This document shows, piece by piece, positions 46,969 to 56,776 of a stretch of DNA of 64,000 nucleotides. The translations under genes were made by a program, and so were the position numbers. The notes under the pieces are model-generated. The model worked only from the letters and a program-made list of their open reading frames with translations. It had not been told where the DNA came from and did no database searches. The stretch lies in contig JALNQF010000026.1 in assembly GCA_028456385.1 (NCBI GenBank), forward strand, positions 186,001 to 250,000. The letters are read 5' to 3'. Numbering within the stretch: position 1 is the first letter of the stretch; every line of letters begins with the position of its first letter. Source of the DNA: Ophiosphaerella korrae. Lineage: Eukaryota; Ascomycota; Dothideomycetes; Pleosporales; Phaeosphaeriaceae.

Positions 46969-48267
46969 TCAGCTGGGGAGAATGGCCATGTTGGTCAAAT
47001 ACTCGAGCTGTGTTCTCAATGCTGCATTCTCCATATCCTTCTTCAAGACTTCTTTCGCCTTCTCACTCAGCATGGCTTTGAGGCGGGCGTTCTCCTTCTT
47101 TACTCGCTCCAGTTCATTGCTCGGGTCGCAAACATACTGATACGAAGGCACTGAACTGGCCATGCTGTGTTCGCTCTGGCCGCCAAGCGACGGGTCGAGA
47201 GCAGCCTGGTGCGTATTGCTCGCAACTGATGGCAGCTGTCGTAGCTCATTTGACTGCGGGCTGGACGGTTTTGAAGGCACTGCCTCAGCATCGTCCGCAC
47301 CCTCCTCTTCGTCGCTATTGTCAGGCTGTTGGCTCGCGGCTTTCCTCGCTCTGTTCCTCTTGATCTGGGCGCGAATATTGTACACATCGCGCTTGAAGAT
47401 ATGTATGCCAGGCAGTCGAGCCTGTAGCACTTGGACTGTGCGTCCAACGCCTCGATCAAGGCCCTGCGTCGGCTCGCCTTTGCGTCGCATCTCTTGCTCG
47501 ATGATTTCCCAGACGATACCACCTCGGTCCAGGCTATGGCTGGGTTTGCGTAGAGCTGGTATTCTGCGTGCTTGTTCCTCGTCTCCTTGATTGTCTTTAC
47601 CGTTATCATTGTCTACCTGTGCTTTGCTTATGCTGCCCAATCTAGCCTCCTCTTGTGCGGTGACACCACCGACGCCAATGCGCCCTCCAACTTCACCCCA
47701 TGTCCTCTTGCGCTGGACCGCCCAACCTTGGCTAGGCCGGCCGGGATGGTTGTGGCGAGGCTCGCCCACGCGCAGATACCACTTTCCGTCGTCCTGCTTC
47801 TTCCCTTCGACCCACATCTTGCATCCCGTCTTGTAGCTGACCCGGCCCTTCCTGACCCGCGTCTCTGCGGTGAGTTTGTGCGTGTTCTTAGGCTGCCCAA
47901 AGCAGACGCAGGCCAGCTTGATACGCGATCGGTTCTTGGCCGTGGTGTTGATGGAGAGCGCATAGCCGTGCTCAGAGGCATGTGACTGCGCATAGTCGTG
48001 TAGAGCCTGCCATGAAGCATGTGTGGATACCAGTGGAGGGAGCATGTCAAACTGCACCGAGGGCACACTGTCCGGATCATGCATACCGTCTACGTGCTGC
48101 TGGACATGGGAGTGGTGATGTTCACAGGGCTCATAGCCGGGTGCATTGTACGTCGCAACATCATGATGGAGCGCTGTGGGCAAGGCGGGATATATCGTCT
48201 GAAGAGACCGGGTGTGATATGCCGATGCTGACGCAGTTGCTGTTGCGGTAGCAGTTGCTGTGGCCAT
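46969..48267 (-). CDS. FAR1-like zinc DNA-binding protein with C-terminal coiled coil
   Basis: A single exon from ATG 48267 gives 432 residues. Residues ~86-176 look like a FAR1/WRKY-GCM1 superfamily DNA-binding domain: SWQALHDYAQSHASEHGYAL, then KLACVCFG, YKTGCKMWV and GEPRHNHPGRP, supplying the Cys-x-Cys/Cys/His-x-His zinc ligands. The N-terminus has an Ala-Thr dipeptide run. The middle is basic and low complexity, and the end is a short coiled coil (NELERVKKENARLKAMLSEK). This domain occurs both in host transcription factors and in MULE-type transposases; no transposase core is present, so a regulator is more likely. The frame is open upstream of the chosen ATG only from non-ATG codons; an extra 5' exon cannot be excluded. 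Confidence 0.7.
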   Translation of the reverse strand: MATATATATATASASAYHTRSLQTIYPALPTALHHDVATYNAPGYEPCEHHHSHVQQHVDGMHDPDSVPSVQFDMLPPLVSTHASWQALHDYAQSHASEHGYALSINTTAKNRSRIKLACVCFGQPKNTHKLTAETRVRKGRVSYKTGCKMWVEGKKQDDGKWYLRVGEPRHNHPGRPSQGWAVQRKRTWGEVGGRIGVGGVTAQEEARLGSISKAQVDNDNGKDNQGDEEQARRIPALRKPSHSLDRGGIVWEIIEQEMRRKGEPTQGLDRGVGRTVQVLQARLPGIHIFKRDVYNIRAQIKRNRARKAASQQPDNSDEEEGADDAEAVPSKPSSPQSNELRQLPSVASNTHQAALDPSLGGQSEHSMASSVPSYQYVCDPSNELERVKKENARLKAMLSEKAKEVLKKDMENAALRTQLEYLTNMAILPS

Positions 48268-48435
48268 GGCCTGATATGAGATGATATCATGGAGTGAGGC
48301 TGCCTGCCCCGGATCAAATGCTAGGGCCAATAGATGACGCTCGGACAGCGTTCGCGAGTCACAACCCACAACCACCCGGCAGCTGTCTACGCACTGGTCA
48401 CCATACCTAGGTATTGCAGTCCATTGCCTGGTAAT

Positions 48436-49688
48436 TCAAGCCCTTGGTTTCCGACCATAGATGACCACCACTTCAAAGTATGCATGCACCCTTCTCTCTT
48501 TAACTCCATTTCGGAATTTCGCAATGAACACCTGGGCCTCCTCAATGCTCCATCCCATGACCTTAGTCAGCAGAAACAGTCCCCAGCCCTCGGCGCCTTG
48601 GGTGATGTGCAAATAGTTCCATCGACCAAGCTCCTTCATATGGCCTTCCACGGGCCATCCATTTACTGGCACTTTGTACACGCTCTCCACCACCTCCTCA
48701 AAGCCTTGATTCCTGATGTAACTCGATAGGTTCCATACCTCATAGAAGGACTTCCCAAACTTTTTCGATGCTTCATGGAAGACGTCAGACCATTGTGAGA
48801 GAATATGGTCGGGCGTCAGTGTCCCATCGTCAGACTTGAATTGAATGCTCATCTCAAGTTGATGAATGTAACCGCCTGGTTGCAAATGTTTGTACACTTG
48901 CTCGTACAGGGCTGGCCAGTTAGCAATCGATCCATACAGGCCTCTGATATTCGCAAAATCGAAGTGGTCAGGTGGATACGTCCAGAGCGATGTTACATCG
49001 TCGATTTCAAACCTGCAGTTTGGCGGTGCAAAGGGAGGCTGGATGGGAGATAAGTCAACACCATGGACTTCGGCCCCGGGGTGCTCATCAGCCATGTCAA
49101 TGCACCAGATACCAGTGCCGCAACCAAGATCTATGATTTGTTTGGGGTCTTGAATGGGTGCTAAGTGAAGCCTTTGATCAAGCAGGATCAAGAACATGTG
49201 ATGTGCAATATCAAGCTGGTCATTCTGCACTTCATCAACTATTAGTCCATTTTCATCATTCAAAGAACCTAAATGCTTACCATCGTCGTTAGGGCCCCAG
49301 TATTCTCCTTCACGAAATTTGTGGTATCGCCGACCATTCTCATAGCGGTGCTTCCAGATCGTGGAAGGTATTGATGTCGTATCGCTCAATGCATCATCAT
49401 CTCCGTAGGCTGAGTCTGAATCGTCTGCACTGTTATCGGTCTGCACGAGTTTAAGCAAAGCTCGCTTCGTTTTAAGGCTTAACTTACTTGAGCAGTGACG
49501 ATGGGATTGACATGGTGCGCACTCGCTGATGGGCCTTCTATTGCCACCGGTTGAGTAGCGGTTGGTGATTTTGTTGGCAAATCTGACGCTGGCACTGTAT
49601 CAACTGGTTCCAAAGCAGTCGTACCATCCGCGGGAGTATCCACAGCCTTTGTGGACAGCCGCTTGCTTCCTTTTCCGGCGTCTGACAT
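48436..49688 (-). CDS. LaeA-like SAM-dependent methyltransferase
   Basis: Class I methyltransferase of the LaeA/Lae1-like group, many members of which affect secondary metabolism and development. Three exons: 49688..49488, 49440..49281 and 49229..48436, giving 384 residues. The first 67 residues are low complexity. The core starts SIPSTIWKHRYENGRRYHKF, then YWGPNDDVQNDQLDIAHHMF across intron 2, then the SAM motif IIDLGCGTGIWCIDMADEHP, and later FDFANIRGLYGSIANWP and LQPGGYIHQLE. Intron 2 (49280..49230, 51 nt, GTAAGC/AAG) is a multiple of 3 without a stop, so keeping it would insert 17 residues; splicing restores the family spacing. LaeA-like paralogues are many in these fungi, so this need not be LaeA itself. 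Divergent from the P450. Confidence 0.82.
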
Positions 49689-50358
49689 GGTAGATGAGGT
49701 TCTTTTCGGAATTCCGGAGGTTCGCGCAGTATCAACTTGCAAGTGCTTGAACGTAGATATGTGCGCAGAGATAAGATAGGTGGGTAGAACGAAGCAAAGG
49801 CAACTACCAAAAGCCTTAGTTCTGGATGTCGGCCCATGTTCTCGGCTACAGAGGATCCCCCACGGATTGTGGGCCTTGGAGGGAGTATGTGGCTGGCTCC
49901 GATTCAGACACGAACAGTTCGGCTAACTAGGGTGGGTAGTAGCTCTCCGACTCTGCACACACGGGCATTCTGTCCAATTCGCAGAAGCTTTTTCGGTTCT
50001 AAGTTTATTATGCAGCTCAAGACCACTCAAGCCAAAATCAGGCGATTTCTACATACCAATATATCATCGCCAAGGTTGAGAGTCTTCAGCCATGCATATC
50101 ACAACCAACGGCAAATATACGCTAATGGACGCAGCCCGCCATGCCAGCGCGGCAACCAGGCCTATTTCAAAAGTCTGCGAGTTTTCCCAAGAACAGGATT
50201 GGCCCGGAAACGGCTCCGTCACTGCGTTTTCAATCGCGTGAACGGTAGACGTCGCACTGGTACCAGAACATGTCCTGCATAGTGTCCCCGCACCTCTGTG
50301 CTTTGAAGGTAGCAATCTCGGTCCCACTGATCCAACACAAGCAATCCCTTCGCGAACC
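49689..50358. promoter_or_regulatory. Shared divergent promoter of the LaeA-like gene and the P450
   Basis: About 670 bp between the two start codons must hold both promoters. No intact gene is seen in it. Co-regulation of the pair is possible but cannot be read from the sequence. Confidence 0.45.
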
Positions 50359-52089
50359 ATGGCTCTGATGTCGTCCGATGGGGTCGCATCAGGTGGCTTG
50401 CAAGTCCTCCTTCCGATTGGCCTGTCAGTCTTACTGTTTCTCGTCATTGGCCGAGCCCGTGAATACTGGCGGCTGAGACACTTTAAGGGCCCCCCCACAA
50501 CGGGAATTTCTTGGTTGTGGCACTCTAGGGCCGTCATCAGTGGAAAGGCGTACGAATACTATGGCGACGCCGCTGAAAAATATGGTATGAATATTTGACA
50601 AAGATGAATCTCTCTGAGAGGTTGTCGTTTACTCTCGCAAGGTCCTATCGCCCGAGTAGCGCCGAACCATCTTGTCACCAGCGATGCCGAATTCTGGGCC
50701 AGGATCAACGCCGTTCGGTCACCTTACCAAAGAGCACCCTGGTACTACCATGCCGCACGTTTTGAGCCCGACAAAGATAATGTTTTCACCGAATGCGATA
50801 ACGGTCGGCACGATGCCAGACGGAAAAAGATGGCTGCAGGAGTAAGTTGTGATCATCTTTGACCCACCATAAGAACCCTAACCCTCTCTAGTATTCAGGG
50901 AAAGAGAACCCAACACTCGAGCCATCCATTGACACCCATGTGGAAGAGTTGATAACTTTGATACGCAAGTATGCAGAACCAGCAGCCTCAAGTAAACCGT
51001 CGAAACCTATGGACATGGCCAAGAAGATTCCGTACTTTACGCTCGATGTCATCAGCCATGTTGGCCTGGGAGAAGCCTTCGGAGACCTTATAGCCGACAA
51101 AGACCAAAAAGACTATCTTAAAGCTTCCGAAGAAGGTCTTAAAATCGGTAATACGGCCTTTGCGATGGGGATTGGCTGGCTACGAGGTCTCCCCATCATA
51201 GGTCCAACAATCAGTCCCTCCGAGAAAGACACATCAGGATTTGGAAAGATGATGGCCGAAGCACGCAAGATGATCAATGCTCGGAGAACGCAATCCACAG
51301 AAGTCAAATCCGACATGCTCGCGTCCTTCATCCGCAATGGAATCACAGGCGACGACCTCTTCCAAGAAGCCTTTGAGCAGATTCTTGCCGGCTCAGATAC
51401 CACCGCTGCCGCCATCCGCATCATCATTCTCTATGTCATAACCCACCCGCGCGTCTGCAAGAAACTCCAAGCCGAAATCGACGACGCCGTCAACTCCGGC
51501 CTCGCTCCAGGCATCATCTCAGAAGCACAAGCTCGTCGTCTACCCTACCTCAGCGCTGTAATTCGCGAAGGCCTCCGTGTACGTCCCTTCCTCATCCCAA
51601 CCCTGTTTCCCAACTCCAATCAATCCACATGCTAACCTGTCAAAGGTCCATCCCCCAGTCGTCAACCTCTTCTCCCGCATCACCCCTCCCCAAGGCGACA
51701 CCATCACCCTCTCCGACAAAACATTCCATATCCCCGGCGGCACCCTCATCGGCTACTCCGCTTGGTCCATGCACCGCAACAACACCGCGTTGTACGGCGC
51801 CGACGCCCCTGCCTTCCGCCCTGAGCGCTGGCTGTTCCCGACACCGACGGACGCCGAGAAGGAGCGGCTTGCGCGCATGATCCGCACAAACGATATGGTA
51901 TTTGGGTATGGGCGGTGGATGTGTTTGGGGCGCAATATCGCGCTGATTGAGATTTACAAGGCAGTGTTTGAGTTGTTTCGCGCGTTTGAATTTGGGGTTG
52001 TGGATCCTGTTAGGCCGTGGAAGACGTTTAATAGTTTGGGGTTGTGGGAGATTAGCGATATGTGGGTTGATGTTACGTTGAGGGAGTGA
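50359..52089 (+). CDS. Cytochrome P450 monooxygenase
   Basis: Membrane-anchored heme-thiolate oxygenase. Four exons: 50359-50584, 50642-50841, 50892-51578 and 51646-52089, with introns of 57, 50 and 67 nt, give 518 residues. A hydrophobic N-terminal anchor (LQVLLPIGLSVLLFLVI) precedes the basic turn and the Pro-rich KGPPTTG. The I helix has ILAGSDTTAAAIR, the K helix EGLR (ExxR), followed by FRPERW. The heme loop is VFGYGRWMCLGRNIAL with Cys at about residue 464; Trp replaces the usual Arg/His before it, as in pisatin-demethylase-like groups. Substrate unknown. The coding strand changes from C-rich to G-rich near 51850. Divergent from the LaeA-like gene. Confidence 0.92.
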
Positions 52090-52422
52090 GGGGTAGAGCT
52101 GGTGTGCTAGGGAATTAGCGTTGGGCAAGTTGTGGCTGACGATAAATTGGGGTAGGTCGTGTTTTGTGTTGAGGAGACGGAATTATCATCATTATCATGA
52201 AATGCTTGTTGTGACGCGAAGTACTTGTCTAGGTGTGTATTTCGTTTCCTACTATCATGGGTGCTGATTAGGGCATTACTCGACATTACAGGGTACAAAA
52301 ACAGGGTATCAATTTTAGCCAACGAAAGCATTCAACTTGTTACTTCTTCAACACTGGCGACGCTGGTTGTGGTACTTTGCCTTCCTCTGGGTCAGGCAGA
52401 TGCTTTACACTCGGCAAATCTG
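52090..52422. other. Intergenic region between convergent genes
   Basis: Short 3' flanks of the P450 and the next minus-strand gene. No feature is seen. Confidence 0.5.
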
Positions 52423-53840
52423 CTACAACCGCGCAGTGGTTCTCTGCTCTTCCTCTCTACCGTTGCTAATGATGAGCGGCTGCGTTGGCTGCTCATTTGC
52501 TGACGCGGCAGGCTTGCCCTTTGGCTTTTCGCCAAAAATGGAATCATTATCGTCGTTGATAGAAGAGGCGCTGCTCACGCGTGCAGATTCTTCTTCTTCA
52601 GCCGCAAGACGTTCCTTCTCAAGACGAGTCTCGCGCCCACGCTTGTGGCAGTACCAGAATACGAAAAGCAGGACTAAAAAGGGTCAGCATAGGTTAGAAA
52701 CAGTGATATAGCAAGATAGCAAGACTTACGGCACACGGCCAAACTCATGATGAGATTGGTGCCTGTAGCGAGCATTGGGAACCGGAACTTGAGGAAGTTT
52801 ACGATACTTCGCAGGGCTGTCGCAACTGCGCCCTGGGCGGTTACCAAACTCTTCAAGCTTGGAATACTTGGGATCTTGGACTTCTTGCTCTTGGTACCTG
52901 CTGCTGCTGCCTTTCCATCGAAGCCGGGCTTCTCAGCATTGGCAGCGAGTAGCTCGGGGCCCAATGTTGCAGTCAACTTAGCTGGCAAGCTCTTGACCAT
53001 GTTCTGCAGGAAGGGAGGAAGGCCGCCGTACATCTTCTTCAGCTGGTTATCGTAGTCTGTAAAGAGCTTTTCAAGATCGTCGTATGCTGTTGGGGCGCCA
53101 TTTACCACGTCTTTAAGAACTTGAGTGAACTTGTTCAGCAGCTCCTCAGATTCTTTGCTAAAGGAGAAGACACGATTGTTGATAGCAGAAAGATTGAGTT
53201 GGTCCAGGATCTCGGTGAGCTCCTTGTCTTCCTTCTTTCGTTCCTCTTGCTCGGCCAACTTTGCGGTTTGAGCAACAGCAAGTAGGTCATCGGCCATCTT
53301 ATACCGCTCCTTCTCCGACAACTTCTCCGTCTTATCCTTCTCGCCTTTCTTAAATCGATCGAGAGAGAAGTATGACATAACGCTCTTCTTCCTGTCCAGA
53401 TCGCTTCCCTTCACCTTCTCTTTGCCCTTCTCGCCACTCTCTGCCGTAACCTCGGGAGGACTCGTTGGGAGGGCGACCTTGTCTGCGCCATCCATTAGCG
53501 CTTCCTGTGCATCTCTCCCGGTCCTTTTCTCGCCTTTGTCATCAATCACTTCGGCAGGTCGTGTAGGCAGTGGGGGTGCTTCTCTTTCAGGCTCTGTTGC
53601 AATAGCAGCGAGTCTTTCGAGGAATATTTGGTCCTCCTCATCCAAGACAGGCTCCACTGCTGTCTCGTCGCTAGGCTCGGCCACGGTTGGCGCAGGAGGA
53701 GCCTGTACAGGCTCACTAGGCTCTGTGGCTGCATTTTTTGCAGTTGCAGGTTCTGCAACTTCGGGAGCTTCGTCATTTTTGGTTCCCGTTGGGATCAGCT
53801 GCTTGGACTGGCGTCGCAGCTTCTGTAGATACGATGCCAT
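52423..53840 (-). CDS. Conserved hypothetical protein with a C-terminal membrane segment
   Basis: Two exons, 53840..52730 and 52673..52423 (GTAAGT/TAG), give 453 residues. The N-terminus (MASYLQKLRRQSKQLIPTGT) is basic, followed by a long Glu/Pro/Ala-rich stretch. The middle is helical and charged (EKERYKMADDLLAVAQTAKL, then RVFSFSKESEELLNKFTQVL and YGGLPPFLQNMVKSLPAKL). The splice joins a hydrophobic run, LATGTNLIMSLAV, to LLLFVFWYCHKRGRETRLEK, making one transmembrane helix with a basic flank, then an acidic Ser-rich tail. A membrane-anchored adaptor is plausible, but I do not recognise the family. The splice is well supported because it rebuilds the membrane helix. Confidence 0.75.
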
Positions 53841-54694
53841 TGTGGGTATTGTTGTTCTAGATTTACACTTTTCAGTGCTGCAAAATACGAGTATAAGAGA
53901 CGATCTGATGTGCAGGCAATCGTAAGGATGCCGGAGTGGGCTGCCTTGTGCCTTGTTGGGTTTCTTGCGTGGACTATATAACTCTTTTGGTGTCCAAGCG
54001 GCATGCGTCATTGGCAGGGATCAGGGTCTGGGACGAGCGCCACCCCAATGCTGGCGTACCAACCTTCACCCTCAACTTGCTGTATCTTCCCATCATCATC
54101 CAAATAACAAGCAAAAATATTATTGTTCTTCAGCGGCTTCTTTTAGACAAACTTGTAAACCATAAGTGTTATAGATACCGTGAATGACTGTAACGAGAAA
54201 TGAGCAGGTGCTGAGAGATTTAGAATAGGAACTTTTCCTTTTCCTCAATCATACACTATTCGTATCACGACCTCTCTTTCTCTCCGTGAAAATTGATTTA
54301 TGTTTCAAAACCGTTGCTAAGTACATCACCAGTCCGCCGTACCCATCCGCTTATCATCCAACCAAAGCATATATTTGCTAGACGTCTTGCAAACGTCAAT
54401 TCTCACCTTCGAGATCCATTGTCCTTCTGAAACTTTCACCTCTATTTTAGGCCCTCATTTAACACGCCAAGTTGTGGCTGAAGCCAATAGATGTATAGCG
54501 ACATTATTTTCACTTTTACTTCTGCTCTCGACTACTACAAACTTTTAATTCACCCGCAGGCCAGCTATGAAAATTCCGTAGAGCATTTCAAACACCCACT
54601 TAACCACGACACAACGCTGGGTAATCTGATGTGTCCGCCTACGCGTCCTCTTCTCCACTCAGCAACGGCAGGCAACTGCATCGAAGCCAGCAGC
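53841..54694. other. Divergent intergenic region
   Basis: Promoters of the membrane protein gene (minus) and the DUF7626-like gene (plus). Open frames here lack coding features. Confidence 0.5.
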
Positions 54695-56418
54695 ATGAAC
54701 GCTAGCAATTTCATTCTCAATGGTAATCAACTACTTGTAGCTGCTTCGCTTTTTTGTTATGCTCACATTATTTGTAGGAGATGCATCCATTGGCAAGATG
54801 GACCTCGAATGTTTGACGGATATTGACGTGGCCTCCGATGGCGAGGATGAAGACATCAACGATGCTGGGATGCAAGACGAGGTAGGCGATTTGAGATTAC
54901 GTGCGAATACTAGCTAACACGCTGTAGTCAGACAATGATTTCAAGCTCGACGGCTATGCTGACCTTGGTATCCAAGAAGACTCTGTCAATGAGGATGAAG
55001 ATGGCGAGGCTGCCCAAAATCACGATGCTAAACATGACGATGCCATGACTGGCCAGAAGCGCAAGCGTGTTAAGACTACGAAGAGCACTTTACTAACCAA
55101 TGATACCAGCAGCACAGATGCTTTTATCTTGGAAGAAGGCAACCGTTTCATTAGCAAGCCATCCTCTCGCGTTCTCGGTACCTTTGGTCGTACTGGCCGC
55201 GAGAAAGGCGATACCATGCCTGCGTATCACAAAAAGGTCACGCATATACTGGACTCAGATGACGAACTTATGATGGCTATGCGTGATAAGGGTTTCAGTG
55301 ACCGCCAGATCTCTAATAAACTTATGAAAGATGGTCGAGCCCGATACGATCAGAAGTCTATTTCTACTCGTATCTCACGTATCAGGCTTGCCCAAGCTGA
55401 TAATGTTGATTTCCTTCTCAAGGAAGGCTACAAAGAATGGGAATTTGAGGATGTATATTATGTCCCTATTCGCTTCTTTGATGAATCCTAGACTGATAAT
55501 AATGCATAGGATTGTCTTCTCATGCAAGCGGCTGATATGGCCGATATCGAAGTCAATTACGAGCTGGAGCGCATCCGTGCCTGGCGCTTCCGCAAGATGT
55601 CCGAATATATGCGACGCCTCAACAAGGAAGCGCTGTTCTCTGCCACCGCTTGCCGTGAACGCTACAATACTCTTGTGGAAGGTACTGGACGTATTCCTAC
55701 TGAGCTAGACGATGATCCTAACGCCTGTCGGATGGAAATGGAAGCCTACCGCGAGTCTCGTGAACAAGCCCGCAACAAGGACAATGCGGTTAAGCGCGCA
55801 AAGGAGGCTGTTGATCGTAAGGCCAGGGACGCAGCTAGGATCAAGAATGCTCAGAAGGCCGAAGAGGTGGCGCACAAACGTCAGCAAATTGAAGAAGCAA
55901 AAGCTCAGCGCGCCATGGCCCGCGCCGCTGCCGCCCAACTTCGTTCCCAGCGTGCAGGAGAGAATGCACTTGCAAAGACACAACGCAATGCCCAAATCAA
56001 GAAGCAGAATGCCATCACTGAGAAGAGTAACAAGAAGCCCAACAAGGCCAGGGGTGGCATGTTCTTTCCAACAACATTAGCTCCTAAGGGAGACAGTCGC
56101 CAGATCACTGGAGACAAACCAGACCCACGTGGCTACCTTTCACTTCAAGACCTCCACAGTATGTGCGCCGATCGCGGTATCGACACTAAGGGCAAGGGGA
56201 AGGACGAGCTGCTCAGCGAGCTCAAGGATGCTGACGACGAGTGGTCATACACCGACCTCCAGAAGATGTGCAAGTCCAAGGGCCTCGACACCAGCGGCGA
56301 CAAGCTTCAAGTCAAGTACCGGCTCGCACTCGCAGCCGCCCAAAAGTTCCAGTCGTTTGAAGCTGGCAAGGATGCCGCCGTTGAGGAAGCCGATAAGGTG
56401 GATGGGGATGATGATTAG
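54695..56418 (+). CDS. DUF7626-like protein with Myb/homeodomain-like and SAP-like parts
   Basis: Four exons: 54695-54722 (28 nt), 54778-54881, 54928-55452 and 55510-56418, giving 521 residues. The N-terminus is acidic (DVASDGEDEDINDAG), followed by a basic patch GQKRKRVKTTKS. A conserved helical block, DELMMAMRDKGFSDRQISNK, then STRISRIRLAQADNVDFLL, and after the last intron RAWRFRKMSEYMRRLNKEAL, looks like a DNA-binding helix set; I recall it as DUF7626. A long Ala/Lys/Arg helix follows. The C-terminus repeats a SAP-like pattern twice: SLQDLHSMCADRGIDTKGKG and YTDLQKMCKSKGLDTSGDK. A chromatin or DNA-linked role is an inference. The first exon is short but splices in phase at GTAATC/TAG. Confidence 0.75.
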
Positions 56419-56776
56419 GGCGTGACGTGGTACTTGAGAGTGCTGAGCCACGAGGTAATGAGGTAGCTAGAATAGCTTCAGTGTGTTGTAGCCAAGACGG
56501 CAAACGAGGAAACGAGACTTGACGTGCCCGACGAAGAGATATAAAATGATGTTTAGGCACTGCGACACTCATGGTGTGCAACTAGCTACCGCGAGATGTA
56601 GCTTCTATAAATCTCGACTTGACGAGTATAGTGGCTCTTCCGCAGTGAAAATATATGTATAACAGTACAGTGAATTCATTGGGTCCATGTAGGGTATATG
56701 CTCATATTGGCCAATTCGAAGTCAAAGGTATCCCGGATGTGCCATTCCAACACCACAAACGAACTTCACTGCCATC
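56419..56776. other. Intergenic region between convergent genes
   Basis: The 3' flanks of the DUF7626-like gene and the DUF3292 gene. No further feature is seen. Confidence 0.5.

Noticed and set aside
46969..48267. A MULE transposase, suggested by the FAR1-like domain
   Set aside because: No transposase catalytic core, SWIM finger or terminal inverted repeats were seen; a short coiled coil follows instead.
47000..52100. A secondary-metabolite gene cluster
   Set aside because: Only a LaeA-like methyltransferase, one P450 and a putative regulator are present; no backbone enzyme or transporter lies in the window.
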